A DNA stretch of 64,000 nucleotides. It comes from Candidatus Lustribacter telmatis (lineage in GTDB: Bacteria; Vulcanimicrobiota; Vulcanimicrobiia; Vulcanimicrobiales; Vulcanimicrobiaceae). The position numbers and the translations under genes were made by a program. Positions within the stretch are counted from its first letter, which is position 1. Each line of letters opens with the position of its first letter. The DNA lies in contig PLRU01000071.1 of NCBI GenBank assembly GCA_003164045.1, positions 54,381-118,380 of the forward strand, in the 5' to 3' direction. The notes below the pieces were generated by a model. That model was not told the origin of the DNA, did no database searches, and worked only from the letters and a program-made list of their open reading frames with translations. Positions 15,386 through 24,604 of the stretch are shown piece after piece.

Positions 15386-18300
15386 TTAAAACTTGTACTG
15401 GTAGTAGACGTTGACTGTGTTCGGGATCGTGCCAGTACCGGGGATCAGTAAGTACGCTCCGTTAGTAAATGCGTACGAATCCGTCGGAAGATTTGCATAT
15501 CCGCGCCCAGGGAACGCTGCGACAAACGGGTTGTTGCCGGTCTGTGGACCGGAGATACCCGTCGCCACCGGTTGGTAGTAGGGGTTCACGATCGGAACGA
15601 CGCCGTTGTACCAGTTCCCGAAGAGATTATTGAACTGGACGCCGAGCGTATTCCGTCCGCGCGTGTATTCCATCGTCAGGTTGAACGTCAGGTTCGGCGT
15701 CCACAGATAGCCGCCGTTTGACGATGTTTGCGGCGTACCACGAGTCGCGGCGATGTTCGGAGCAACTTGCGTGCCCGAGTACGCCGGATCGTAGTACTGC
15801 GTCGAGATTTCCGTGCCGGCTTGTTCTTGGAAGCCCGGAATCTTGGTGACGCCGACGCCGAAGTTGACTTGCGGAATGTTCGCGAAGAAGCCGTTCGAAA
15901 GCGGACCGGACGACGCAACCGTCGAGCCGACCGAGTACGGATACCCATCGTCGAACTGCAGCACCGGGTTGATCCGGAAGCCGCCCTTGCTCTTCCACTC
16001 GCCGCCGATGCGGACGACTGCGGGAGAGACGTAACCAGCGCGGTACGTGTCGCCGAGCGCGAGCGAACCGGAACCGTTGATCGGCAGCGAGTCTTCACCC
16101 GAACCGAGCGGCGGCGTCGATTGCAGCACGTTCTGATACGTGGCCGAGAGGAACCCGGAGAAGCCGTAGGTCGATGCCTTCGTGCTCAAGCCGAACTCGA
16201 CGCCGGTCGTCTTGTTGATGCCTTGGTTGTTGACGCTGAACACGAACGAACCGGTCGAGAGCCCCGAAATGAGGGCGAACGACGGCAGTTGCGTGCCGAG
16301 CTTGTAGAACGGCGTGATTTTCATCGCCATGCCGTTCGCGAACTGATGCTGATACGTGAAGTCGTAGTTGCTGTAGATCGCCGGACGAGCGCCGCCGAGA
16401 TCGGGGGCGTCGAAGTTTTGATCGTAGAGCCAGTACAACTCTTGCGCGTAGTTTTGGCAGACGACCGTCGGTGCGTGCGGAATGCCGGTTCCGCAGAACG
16501 AGCCGGGCTGGGCCGGAACGGTCAGGAACTGGGCCGCATTGTACATACCGGCCGGCGTACCGGCGGTTTGCGCATTGAGGAAGACCGCCGAGCGGCCGTA
16601 ACCGGCACGGACGGCATCGTTGCGGTCGAACTGATACGAGATCGATCCGCGCGGTTGGACTTCCAACGGATCGTTGTAGTACGTCGTGATGTTCGCCGGA
16701 TTGACGTTCGACGGGTCGCCCGCATCGAACGAGTTGTACGGGTTGATGCCGTAGTTCTGGCGTTGACCGTCTTCACGGACGCCGAAGTCGAGCTTCAGTT
16801 TGCCCGCGTCGTACTGGAAGCGGAGACCCGCGCCGTACGTTTGGAACCAGGCGCCGTTGTAGTTGATGCCCGAGTTCGGCACGCGCGGCACGCCGCCCGG
16901 GAAGAACGTCGAGAGATAGCCGCCCGGCAGGAAGTCTGCCTCCGAGGGACCGTTCGGTCCACCGGCGCCGACGCCCAGCAAGAATATTAGAGCGTTGGGA
17001 TCGTAGCCGTCCCAGATCGGATGCGCGGTTTCGTACTTGCCGGCAAAGCTGACGGTCAAGTTACGCCCGAACTGGTGCTGGAGATCGATGGTGCCGCCGA
17101 CGCGCGGGCCACCGGTGATATTCTCCGTCGGATACGCGCCGAGGCCGCCACCGTTGGAGATAGAGTACGACCCGATATCGTTGGCAGAGCCTTGCAGCGT
17201 TTCCCAGTTGTAGTAGCGCAGGCGCAAGAACGTCGCCGAGTCGAGGTTGTTGACGTATTCGAACTTCAGGTAACGCGTGGGATTCCAAGCTTGTTGGTAA
17301 TTGCCCGGCGGATTGCCGAGACCGGCGCCGTTAACGTCGGGATTGAGTCCGACGAATTGCCCGTAGGTGGGTCCCCAGATGCCGGCCACCGGGTTAGCAG
17401 GATCGGCCGGATAGTACTGCGCTCCGCCAATGCCGCCGTAGAGGCCGGAGCTGACGTAGTCGCTGTTCACGTAGAGCACCTGCAGCGATTGGCTGAGGTC
17501 CTTACCGAACTTGAAGATGAAGTTGTCGAGGAACTGATCGCTCTGCTGATACGCCGGGTTATAGTATGTGCCGTACGCCGAGGCGTTGGCACCGCTGTAG
17601 CCGACGTATGGATTCGAGCGAACGCCCGTGTACGAAATGTAGTTCGACCAGCGACCGCTCTGCGATGCCGTGCCGTACTCGAAACCGTACTGGTTGCGAT
17701 AGTTCGGACCGCCGACTTCGATGTCGGCGTAGCCGAAGCCGGGATACGTACCGCGCTTCGGAATGAGGTTGAACACGCCGCCGCCGACTTGCGACTGCGT
17801 CGCGTCGCCGGCACCTTCAACGACGTTCAGCGAACCGATGCCGTTGAAGCGGTTGTTGCCCGCGTTTTGCGAGAAGAACGGTTCGGTGAAGTCGACACCG
17901 TCGAGTTGGTAGCCGACTTCCGTGCGCAGACCGCCGCGAATCGTGATCGCGCCGGAGTCGGTGAGCGAAACGCCGGGAACCGACAGCGCGAGCGCCGTTT
18001 CGTCCGTCGACGCGGTCTTACCGGTCGTCTGCAAGATGCGATCGCCCGAGATCGTGTACGAGTCGGTCGTTTGCGCCGGCTGGAACACGGATGAGGGCGA
18101 GCGGCCCGTAACGCGGCCGATGACCGCTTGGACCTTCGATAATGTTTCCGATCCCAAGTTGACCGTCTGGTCGCCTTCGATCGTGATGCCTCTCAAAACG
18201 AGAGTATCGAATCCGCTGTACGATGCCGAGACCGTGTAGGTGTCGACGTTCATACCGATGATTTGGAAGTTCCCTTTGTCGTCCGTCTTCGCGGTGTACG

Positions 18301-18505
18301 AGCCGGTCGGCGAAGCCGCCGAGATCGCGACGCCGGAGAGCGGGGCTCCATTGGCATCCGCGACGGTGCCTTGAAGATTTCCCGACTGACCGCCGGCAGC
18401 AAATGCCGGAGAGACGAGCGAGCATACCATGCTGGCAAAAAGAACGCACACTAAAAGCGCGCGTAGACCTGAGTGGATCCGCCGTAAGGCGACCGCTCCG
18501 ACCAT
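15386..18505 (-). CDS. TonB-dependent receptor with N-terminal carboxypeptidase-regulatory-like domain
   Basis: A 1039-residue outer-membrane transporter. A signal peptide ends near residue 35 (SLVSPAFAAG). Next come a carboxypeptidase-regulatory-like beta-sandwich (about 40-115; LQGTVADANGAPLSGVAI), a plug domain (about 145-240) and a large beta-barrel rich in Tyr, Asn and Gly. The last residues are VYYQYKF, the terminal Phe expected for outer-membrane insertion. The start at 18505 has GAGGTG upstream; an in-frame start at 18550 would add 15 residues before the signal. The substrate is unknown; SusC-like length and domain order suggest an oligosaccharide or other large nutrient. Confidence 0.88.
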   Translation of the reverse strand: MVGAVALRRIHSGLRALLVCVLFASMVCSLVSPAFAAGGQSGNLQGTVADANGAPLSGVAISAASPTGSYTAKTDDKGNFQIIGMNVDTYTVSASYSGFDTLVLRGITIEGDQTVNLGSETLSKVQAVIGRVTGRSPSSVFQPAQTTDSYTISGDRILQTTGKTASTDETALALSVPGVSLTDSGAITIRGGLRTEVGYQLDGVDFTEPFFSQNAGNNRFNGIGSLNVVEGAGDATQSQVGGGVFNLIPKRGTYPGFGYADIEVGGPNYRNQYGFEYGTASQSGRWSNYISYTGVRSNPYVGYSGANASAYGTYYNPAYQQSDQFLDNFIFKFGKDLSQSLQVLYVNSDYVSSGLYGGIGGAQYYPADPANPVAGIWGPTYGQFVGLNPDVNGAGLGNPPGNYQQAWNPTRYLKFEYVNNLDSATFLRLRYYNWETLQGSANDIGSYSISNGGGLGAYPTENITGGPRVGGTIDLQHQFGRNLTVSFAGKYETAHPIWDGYDPNALIFLLGVGAGGPNGPSEADFLPGGYLSTFFPGGVPRVPNSGINYNGAWFQTYGAGLRFQYDAGKLKLDFGVREDGQRQNYGINPYNSFDAGDPSNVNPANITTYYNDPLEVQPRGSISYQFDRNDAVRAGYGRSAVFLNAQTAGTPAGMYNAAQFLTVPAQPGSFCGTGIPHAPTVVCQNYAQELYWLYDQNFDAPDLGGARPAIYSNYDFTYQHQFANGMAMKITPFYKLGTQLPSFALISGLSTGSFVFSVNNQGINKTTGVEFGLSTKASTYGFSGFLSATYQNVLQSTPPLGSGEDSLPINGSGSLALGDTYRAGYVSPAVVRIGGEWKSKGGFRINPVLQFDDGYPYSVGSTVASSGPLSNGFFANIPQVNFGVGVTKIPGFQEQAGTEISTQYYDPAYSGTQVAPNIAATRGTPQTSSNGGYLWTPNLTFNLTMEYTRGRNTLGVQFNNLFGNWYNGVVPIVNPYYQPVATGISGPQTGNNPFVAAFPGRGYANLPTDSYAFTNGAYLLIPGTGTIPNTVNVYYQYKF

Positions 18506-18754
18506 AGGTGGCACCTCGTTGTAGTATGAGAAAAGCAAGCGCTGGATCAAGCCCAGGGACTTGCCGTCTTAGGGGGTGCCTCGCTTTGCTACGCTTACAT
18601 ATCGCAACGCGAGGTAGATGAGCCCGGACTTGGCTCAAGGCAAGCTTATCGCCTTCCTAAGGCTGGCCCAAGAAATGAGTTCCGCCTCATTAAAGCGCCC
18701 GTGAATGCTGGGTTTTTCGGGCAATCGAACGCCCGTTCGCTTAGAAACTCAGCG
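18506..18754 (-). other. Hairpin-rich leader upstream of the TonB receptor
   Basis: This 249-base stretch has no gene. It holds several inverted repeats: AATGAG/CTCATT at 18674-18691, AAGGC/GCCTT at 18637-18655, an 11-base stem with one mismatch at 18579-18614, and two similar motifs, AGCCCGGACTTGGCT (18621-18635) and AAGCCCAGGGACTTGCC (18549-18565). No known riboswitch consensus is recognised. Promoter and structured 5' leader for the receptor are the likely contents. Confidence 0.45.
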
Positions 18755-20194
18755 TCAGAGCTGCGCGGCGATTTCCCGGAAGGCGGGCTGCCAATCGTCC
18801 TGGGTGCGTTGCCGTATTATATGTAGCGACGGGTACCAAGGCGAATCGCTCCGATCGACCCCCCAGCGGTAGTCGCTCCGCAGCGGCTGCGGCATCCAGA
18901 CGGGCCGGCCGAGGGCACCCGCGAGGTGGACGATCGAGGTATCGACCGTGATGATGAATTCCATCAGGGTGACCAGCGCAGCCGTGTCTTCCATATCGCC
19001 GATAAGGTCGTGCGCCGGCGCGAGCGCAAAGGGGGCCGCGGTGAGTTCGGCCGGTGTGGCGCCGAGTTGGAGCGAGTGAAAGCGCAGGCCCGGCACGGCG
19101 GCCAGCGGCGACCAGGCCGGCAGCGGCGCCGCCCGCCAGCGGTCGCGGGCGTTTGCGCGGTTCCCGTGCCACACGACGCCGACGTGACGCACGCCGGGCT
19201 CGAGGTTCAACCGGCGGCGCAGCGTCTCGACGCGCGCCGGATCGGCGGTGAGGTATGGGCCGGGCGTCGCGATGTCGGCTGCGCGCGCAACCTTCAATAC
19301 GGACGGCAGCTGCATGAGCGGCAGATGCACGTCCATGTTCTCGGTCGGCTGCCAGTTCGTGAATTCGGAAAACGTCAGGTCCGGGAGATTGCGCCGGAAC
19401 AGGGCCAGCAGGGTCGGCGGCGTCTCGATGGTGATCGTGGATCCGAAGCGCGTCAGCGCGGGAAAGAAACGCGCCATCATGAGCTGATTGCCGAGGCCCA
19501 TTTCGTAGGCGACGACGAGCCGGCGCCCGTCGAGCGGCGTTCCGTCCCAGAGCGGAACGCCGGCATGATAATAGTGATAGCGCGGCCGTTGTTCTTCGGT
19601 GTCCACGATCGCCGGATATGCCGCGAAGCCCGCGCGATAATCTCCGAAGCGCAGGTCGAGCAGCGCGCGTTGATAGCGCGCTTCGGCGCATTGCGGATCG
19701 ATTGCGAGCGCGCGCTCGAACGCCAGACGCGCGTCGCTCCAGCGCGTTTCCGCCAACAGTACGGCGCCACGCCCGCATTCGGCGCGCGCCAGCCGCGGAT
19801 CGAGCACCAGCGCGCGAGCGTAGAGGCGATCGGCTGCAGCGGCGGCGCCGCCGGCGAGCAGCGCGTCGCCCAGACACACGCTCGTCGCTGCGGCTTCCGG
19901 CTCGAGCTCGGCCGCCGCGTGCGCGGATGCCAACGCATCCGTCGGGCGACCGCCGCGGCGATACGCGGCAGATAACCGCCGCAACACTGTAGCGTCGAGC
20001 GGCGCGAGGCGGTGCGCAGCTTCGAACGCGGCGATCGCGTCGCGGGCATAGCCGGTGCGTTCGCAGAGATCGCCGAGCGTCAGTTGCGCGTCGATCGCCT
20101 GCGGGTTCACGCTTACCGCGCGGCGCGCCGCACCGAGCGCTGCGGTGAGGTAACCGTCCCCTTGAAATGCGAGCGCCAACCCGTGCCAATCCAC
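18755..20194 (-). CDS. TPR protein with C-terminal glycosyltransferase-like domain
   Basis: About 479 residues. The first half holds several tetratricopeptide repeats (WHGLALAFQGDGYLTAALGA and four or five more units, about residues 1-190). The second half has the GT9/GT41-like pattern: YEMGLGNQLMMARFFPALT, VGVVWHGNRANARDRWRAAP, DTAALVTLMEFIITVDTSIV and GRPVWMP. Such proteins are thought to glycosylate proteins or surface polymers. The start is uncertain: GTG at 20194 is chosen, TTG at 20215 is possible. It follows the Mug gene on the same strand. Confidence 0.82.
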   Translation of the reverse strand: MDWHGLALAFQGDGYLTAALGAARRAVSVNPQAIDAQLTLGDLCERTGYARDAIAAFEAAHRLAPLDATVLRRLSAAYRRGGRPTDALASAHAAAELEPEAAATSVCLGDALLAGGAAAAADRLYARALVLDPRLARAECGRGAVLLAETRWSDARLAFERALAIDPQCAEARYQRALLDLRFGDYRAGFAAYPAIVDTEEQRPRYHYYHAGVPLWDGTPLDGRRLVVAYEMGLGNQLMMARFFPALTRFGSTITIETPPTLLALFRRNLPDLTFSEFTNWQPTENMDVHLPLMQLPSVLKVARAADIATPGPYLTADPARVETLRRRLNLEPGVRHVGVVWHGNRANARDRWRAAPLPAWSPLAAVPGLRFHSLQLGATPAELTAAPFALAPAHDLIGDMEDTAALVTLMEFIITVDTSIVHLAGALGRPVWMPQPLRSDYRWGVDRSDSPWYPSLHIIRQRTQDDWQPAFREIAAQL

Positions 20195-20243
20195 CCCATC
20201 GAGAGTAGCCCTCAATTCTGAGGTGCGTCCCTGAAAAGTGGGG

Positions 20244-20777
20244 TTAGGTTTTGAGCTTCTCGAGACAGGCCGCGAGCGCGTCGTACCAGCGCGTCTGATC
20301 GTCGCGCGAGAAGTGCGCGTTGGCGCCGCTCGGATTCGGCACGAGGAAGAGCCGCGTGGTCCCGAGCCGCGCCGCTTGAAGTCCCAGCGCAACGTCGACT
20401 GATTTTCCGGCCAGCGCGTTGTGTACGGCGCGATAGCCGGTGACGCCGTGAAAACACGCGATGCGCGGCCGATACCGTTCGATCTTCGCGATCAGATGCG
20501 CGACGCCGGCCGCCAACTCCGCCGAGCTGAGGTCGCTCGCCTTCGGCGTTGCGCGCTTTACCACATCGGTAAAGCCGATACCATAATCGAGCAACGCGCG
20601 GTCGTGCTGCGGACCGAGCGTCTTGACGGCCAGCGCCGCGCGCGCGCGAGCCGTCAGCACGGAACGTGAAATGCAGGGCCAAAAGCGGTTGCTCGCGCGC
20701 GCGAAATAATGTCCCCGCTCGACGGAGAACACGGATGGATTGATGCCGACGAAGACGACGTCGAGGCCCGCGGCCAT
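20244..20777 (-). CDS. mug: G/U mismatch-specific uracil-DNA glycosylase
   Basis: A 177-residue base-excision repair enzyme of UDG family 2. VVFVGINPSVFS carries the catalytic GINP motif with Asn, and LVPNPSGANAHF is the DNA-wedge motif. ATG at 20777 is the first canonical start. The in-frame codons directly upstream read DAPTLADL, which resembles the usual N-terminus of the family, so translation may begin further upstream at a non-standard codon inside the end of the VOC gene. It follows that gene on the same strand. Confidence 0.87.
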   Translation of the reverse strand: MAAGLDVVFVGINPSVFSVERGHYFARASNRFWPCISRSVLTARARAALAVKTLGPQHDRALLDYGIGFTDVVKRATPKASDLSSAELAAGVAHLIAKIERYRPRIACFHGVTGYRAVHNALAGKSVDVALGLQAARLGTTRLFLVPNPSGANAHFSRDDQTRWYDALAACLEKLKT

Positions 20778-20802
20778 AAGATCGGCGAGCGTCGGCGCGT
20801 CG

Positions 20803-21183
20803 CTACGTTTTCTTGCGCTGATGAATCCCGAATTCGTTGCCGTCCGGATCTTTCCCGAACGACATGAAGCACACCGTCGTCTCGAACGGATCGCTCAGCG
20901 TCGCGCCTTGCGCGCGAAAACGCGTAACCGCCGCGTTGATGTCCGTGACGGCGAAGAGAGCGCTGTAGCCTGCTCCCGATTTCGCCTCGCCGGGCTGCCA
21001 GACGCCGAACGTCGTTCCGTCGGCAAGTTCGAATTCGGCGCCCGACATGCTCTCGTCGATCGCGGTCGGCGTCATGCCGAGGACGTCGCGATAGAACGCG
21101 ATCATGCGTTTGGCGTCTTGGGTGGCGGGTCCGAAGATATCGACGCCGACGATCGCTGCGCCGGCCGGGCTGACTGCTTCCAT
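20803..21183 (-). CDS. VOC (glyoxalase/bleomycin resistance) family protein
   Basis: A 126-residue vicinal-oxygen-chelate fold protein with two beta-alpha-beta modules: VGVDIFGPATQDAKRMIAFY with FYRDVLGM near the start, and CFMSFGKDPDGNEFGIHQ at the end, where the Glu metal ligand sits. ATG 21183 has AGGAAG upstream and is preferred to the in-frame ATG at 21216. The function of such small VOC proteins ranges from isomerase to ligand binding. It is divergent from the WYL regulator across a short region with an inverted repeat. Confidence 0.85.
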   Translation of the reverse strand: MEAVSPAGAAIVGVDIFGPATQDAKRMIAFYRDVLGMTPTAIDESMSGAEFELADGTTFGVWQPGEAKSGAGYSALFAVTDINAAVTRFRAQGATLSDPFETTVCFMSFGKDPDGNEFGIHQRKKT

Positions 21184-21232
21184 GAACTGCTTCCTCTCGG
21201 GTGTTGTCCGGGCCATCGTAGCAGGCTATACT

Positions 21233-21247
21233 TGACAAGGAATGTCA
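21233..21247. promoter_or_regulatory. Inverted repeat in the VOC/WYL divergent region
   Basis: TGACA-AGGAA-TGTCA is a perfect five-base inverted repeat lying 14 bases before the WYL regulator start. A TTGACA hexamer (21232-21237) is part of it. It is a candidate autoregulatory site for the WYL regulator. Confidence 0.45.
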
Positions 21248-21261
21248 GGTATGGAAACGCC

Positions 21262-22245
21262 ATGAAATCCGACCGGTTGCTGGCGCTGCTGCTCGCGCTG
21301 CAGCAATCCGGCAAGCAGTCCGCTACCGAGCTCTCGAGTCGCCTCGAGGTCTCGGTGCGCACGATCTATCGCGACGTCGATGCGCTCTCCGCCGCCGGCA
21401 TTCCGGTCTATGCCGAGCGGGGCAGCCTCGGCGGGATCGTGCTCGCCGATTCGTATCGCGACATTCTCGCGCGGTTCGACGAAAACGAAGTGCGCGCGCT
21501 CTTCGTCTCGAGCGACGAAGCATTAGCCGACATCGGGCTCTTGGGTGGACGCCGCAGCGCGCTCGAGAAGCTCGCGCGCGCGATGCCGAGCCGCACCCGC
21601 GCGACGCTAGGGCAAGCGCGCGGCCGCGTACACGTCGATGGCCGCCGCTGGATCGGCACCTCGGCGCCGTCGGCTCCCCTCGCCGCGCTGCGGGAGGCGG
21701 TGTGGAACGATCGCTGCGTGACGATTGCCTACAGCGATCGCCGCGGTGCGGTTACGCGCCGCACGCTCGAGCCGTTCGGCCTCGTCGCAAAAGCGGGCGT
21801 GTGGTATCTCATCGCGCGCGACGGCGAGACGGTGAAGACGTTCCGCGTGCAGCGGATCGCACGCGTGCGCGTGCTCGAACGGCGCTTTACGCGCCCGAGC
21901 ACGTTCGATGCCGGCGAATACTGGAACGGCGTCGCCGCACGCGTTGCCGGCGAAGACGCGCCCTACGTCGCAACGTTTCGCATGACGCGCCGCGGGCTCG
22001 CGAACGCAACTGTCTACTGCACGGTCGAATCGCGCACGCGCGTGCGCGGCAGCGCGCAGGCCGAGTGGCTCGTGCGCATCGCCTTCGCGTCGTTCGAAGC
22101 GGCCGTGCACGAAGCGATGGGCTGGTGTGACGACGGCGTTGCCGTCGAGCCGCCGCGCCTGCGTGCGTCGGTTCACGAACGCGCCGCGGCGCTAGCCGGA
22201 CTCTACGCAGGCGTCGTGGACATTCTCCCTAAGGGCCGCTCGTGA
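21262..22245 (+). CDS. WYL-domain transcriptional regulator
   Basis: A 327-residue regulator of the DeoR/YafY type. The N-terminal HTH_11 domain is SDRLLALLLALQQSGKQSAT with VSVRTIYRDVDALSAAGIPV. The central WYL domain (about residues 145-225) includes ALREAVWNDRCVTIAYSDRR and LVAKAGVWYLIARDG, where WYL is matched by WYL in VWYLIA. A WCX-like C-terminal region follows. WYL domains sense small or nucleic-acid ligands. Its stop overlaps the GTG start of the membrane protein gene, so the two are coupled. Confidence 0.9.
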   Translation: MKSDRLLALLLALQQSGKQSATELSSRLEVSVRTIYRDVDALSAAGIPVYAERGSLGGIVLADSYRDILARFDENEVRALFVSSDEALADIGLLGGRRSALEKLARAMPSRTRATLGQARGRVHVDGRRWIGTSAPSAPLAALREAVWNDRCVTIAYSDRRGAVTRRTLEPFGLVAKAGVWYLIARDGETVKTFRVQRIARVRVLERRFTRPSTFDAGEYWNGVAARVAGEDAPYVATFRMTRRGLANATVYCTVESRTRVRGSAQAEWLVRIAFASFEAAVHEAMGWCDDGVAVEPPRLRASVHERAAALAGLYAGVVDILPKGRS

Positions 22246-24017
22246 GGCAACTCATTTCGCGGACCGTCCTGCTGCTGCTCGTCGCGTACGCGCTGTTCAG
22301 CGTGTACGGGGCGGCGACGCTCTTTTGGCAACCGGCCGGATCGATCGGGCTCGCAACGGATTATGCCGCGACGATCCGGACGGTGTTCCCCGATAGCCCC
22401 GCGTCGCGCGTCGACATCCGCGACGGCGACCGCATCCGGCTTGCCGATACGCCGTTCAAAGACCGCAGTTACGTTTCGGGACCCGGAACGAGCGTGCCGC
22501 TCGGCGACACGATCACCGTTGCGACGACGCGCGACGGCGTCGATCGTGAGTTTCACCTCAGGGCCAAGCTCTATTCGATGAACACCAGCGAGCGCGCGGC
22601 ACTTCTGCTGCTGTGTGTCTCCGCCCTCATCTTCATCGGCGTGGGCGCGACGCTGATCATGCTCCGGCAAAGCCGGGCGACGTGGGGCTTCGGGCTCTTT
22701 TGCCTGCTCATACTGCCGACCTCGATCTATCCGCTTCCGCTGCCGCCGGTTCCCGGACTCCTAGTAACCCTGTTTTACGATATCGTCCAGAACATCGGCG
22801 TCGCCGGGCTCCTCCTGTTTACGCTCGAGTTTCCGCGACCGTTCGCTTCCGCGTGGCGCGACCGCATACGGGGGCTGCTCCCCGCGCTCGCCGTCGTGCT
22901 GGCGTTGATGACCTTATATCCCGACGTCGCAAACCAATTGCTGGCCCGGCCCGCGGAAATCGAAAACGCGATCCTGCAAATTGCATTCGGCGCGGTGTAC
23001 GTGCTCGCAATGGTTATCCTTTGCGATAGCTACCGGCGCGTCGACGTCGATGAACGCGCGCGGCTGCGCTGGGTGCTGATCGGCTTCGCGGCCGGATTGT
23101 TCACCAACTACATCGGCAGCACGTTGATCTTCAGCACGCTCATTGCCGGCACGCCGCCGGCGTGGCTAGCGATGACGCTCACCTCGCTCGACGTGCTGCT
23201 CCCGCTCACGGTCATGCACGCCGTCATCCGTCACCGCGTCCTCGACGTACGCTTCGTCGCCGGCCGCGCACTCGTGTTCGCCATGATGACGACGCTGCTC
23301 GCGGCCGCGTTCGCGCTGATGGATTATATCTTCGGTACGATCCTGGAAGATTTTCAGATCTCACGCGTCATCGCGGCCGTGCTCTCGCTCGGCATCGCCT
23401 TCACGTTCAAGTGGATGGAAGAACGGCTCACCCGAACCGTCGAGGCGGTCTTCTTCCGCAAGCGGCATGCCGCGGAGACGCGGCTGCGGCATGCCGGGCA
23501 CATGCTGCCGCAGGCCCGTTCCGCTACCGTCGTAGCCGAGGCGCTCGTCGATGAGACGATCGAGGCGCTCGATCTCGCGTCGGCCGCGCTGTTCGCGCGC
23601 GACGGCGACGGATCGTTCCGGCGAACGAAATCCTTCGGCTGGAGCGACGCGGATTGCGCGTCGCTCGACGATAACGACCTGCTCGTTTTTACGCTGCGCA
23701 CCGATCACGCGAACGTCGATCTCACCACGTTTACTTGGCGCCGCACCGACATTCCGGACGATGGCCGCGAGCCGGCCATCGCCATACCGATCCGGGCGCA
23801 CGACGAACTCGCCGCCTTCGCGCTCTACGGCGCACACGCCGACGGCGGCGCCATCGAACCGAGCGAGCTCACCCTGCTGGAGCGGCTCGCCTACGGGGCG
23901 GGCCTCGCGTCCGAACAGCTCGAGGCGCAGCAGATGCGCGCCGAGAACGCACGCCAGCGCGCGGCGATCGCCGATCTCACGGCGCGCCTCGACGAACTAC
24001 GGCATCAGTCGCCGTAG
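22242..24017 (+). CDS. PDZ-transmembrane-GAF membrane protein without an output domain
   Basis: A 591-residue inner-membrane protein. One N-terminal helix (about 7-28) precedes a periplasmic PDZ-like domain (about 40-110; VFPDSPASRVDIRDGDRIRL). Around seven or eight transmembrane helices follow (about 118-365). A linker (KWMEERLTRTVEAVFFRKRH) leads to a GAF-like cytoplasmic domain (about 405-555) and a short C-terminal coiled coil. This is the sensor half of a histidine kinase or phosphatase architecture, but no kinase, cyclase or phosphatase domain is present. GTG 22242 overlaps the WYL gene stop (GTGA). Confidence 0.82.
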   Translation: MRQLISRTVLLLLVAYALFSVYGAATLFWQPAGSIGLATDYAATIRTVFPDSPASRVDIRDGDRIRLADTPFKDRSYVSGPGTSVPLGDTITVATTRDGVDREFHLRAKLYSMNTSERAALLLLCVSALIFIGVGATLIMLRQSRATWGFGLFCLLILPTSIYPLPLPPVPGLLVTLFYDIVQNIGVAGLLLFTLEFPRPFASAWRDRIRGLLPALAVVLALMTLYPDVANQLLARPAEIENAILQIAFGAVYVLAMVILCDSYRRVDVDERARLRWVLIGFAAGLFTNYIGSTLIFSTLIAGTPPAWLAMTLTSLDVLLPLTVMHAVIRHRVLDVRFVAGRALVFAMMTTLLAAAFALMDYIFGTILEDFQISRVIAAVLSLGIAFTFKWMEERLTRTVEAVFFRKRHAAETRLRHAGHMLPQARSATVVAEALVDETIEALDLASAALFARDGDGSFRRTKSFGWSDADCASLDDNDLLVFTLRTDHANVDLTTFTWRRTDIPDDGREPAIAIPIRAHDELAAFALYGAHADGGAIEPSELTLLERLAYGAGLASEQLEAQQMRAENARQRAAIADLTARLDELRHQSP

Positions 24018-24562
24018 AGTTCGCGCCGTAACTTCGGCAGGCGCGGGTTCGTCCACGTCGTTCCGTCGGCGTAGACGATGTGGAGCGGAATGCACCGCGC
24101 GAGCGCGGTCCGCAATGGAAACACGTTGTTGCTCAAACCGAACTGGTGCTTGATCTCCGCGTTGGGCGAGAACTTGCCGACGTCCCGAACCTCGGCGACG
24201 AGCTGGCCGTGCGCGACGAGACCGAAGTCGACGGTCGTCATCACTTGCCCGGTGACGTTGGTGTAATCGATCGAGAGCGTCCCGCTGGTCGGCATCGTCG
24301 GAAACTGACGGTACTGAAAGCCATAGGGATCGGTCCAATAGTACGGCGCGAACGGATAGTAGCCGGGCGAGTAACCGATATAGGCCGGCACCGCCACCGA
24401 CCGCTGCGGGTCGCACTGGGTGACGCGCACCAGATTCGGGGCGAGGCGCATCGTGGTTGCGTGCGGCGGCGCGCCCGAGGGTTGCGCGAACCCGGCGACG
24501 CCGCTCCCTGCGAAGGCCAGTGCGGCGAACGCCGCGACACGGAGGAATGCCAGCGTCATCAT
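24005..24562 (-). CDS. Exported hypothetical protein
   Basis: A 185-residue protein with a clear signal peptide (residues 1-26, ending GVAGFAQP). The mature part contains a Tyr/Pro-rich segment YIGYSPGYYPFAPYYWTDPY near residues 61-80 and then a beta-rich domain. Two Cys (near residues 50 and 160) could form a disulfide. I do not recognise the family. Its 3' end overlaps the membrane protein gene by 13 bases on the opposite strand. Confidence 0.75.
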   Translation of the reverse strand: MMTLAFLRVAAFAALAFAGSGVAGFAQPSGAPPHATTMRLAPNLVRVTQCDPQRSVAVPAYIGYSPGYYPFAPYYWTDPYGFQYRQFPTMPTSGTLSIDYTNVTGQVMTTVDFGLVAHGQLVAEVRDVGKFSPNAEIKHQFGLSNNVFPLRTALARCIPLHIVYADGTTWTNPRLPKLRRELYGD

Positions 24563-24604
24563 GGTGACGGAGTATTGGGCCGCCGATCCGAACGCCTTTT
24601 ATTG

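Noticed and set aside
18506..18754. A cobalamin or other known riboswitch before the TonB receptor
   Set aside because: Hairpins are present but none of the conserved cores of the known classes could be seen.
18741..20189. A second long minus-strand frame inside the TPR glycosyltransferase-like gene
   Set aside because: The competing frame has recognisable TPR and glycosyltransferase motifs; this one is Arg/Ala-rich without any family signal.
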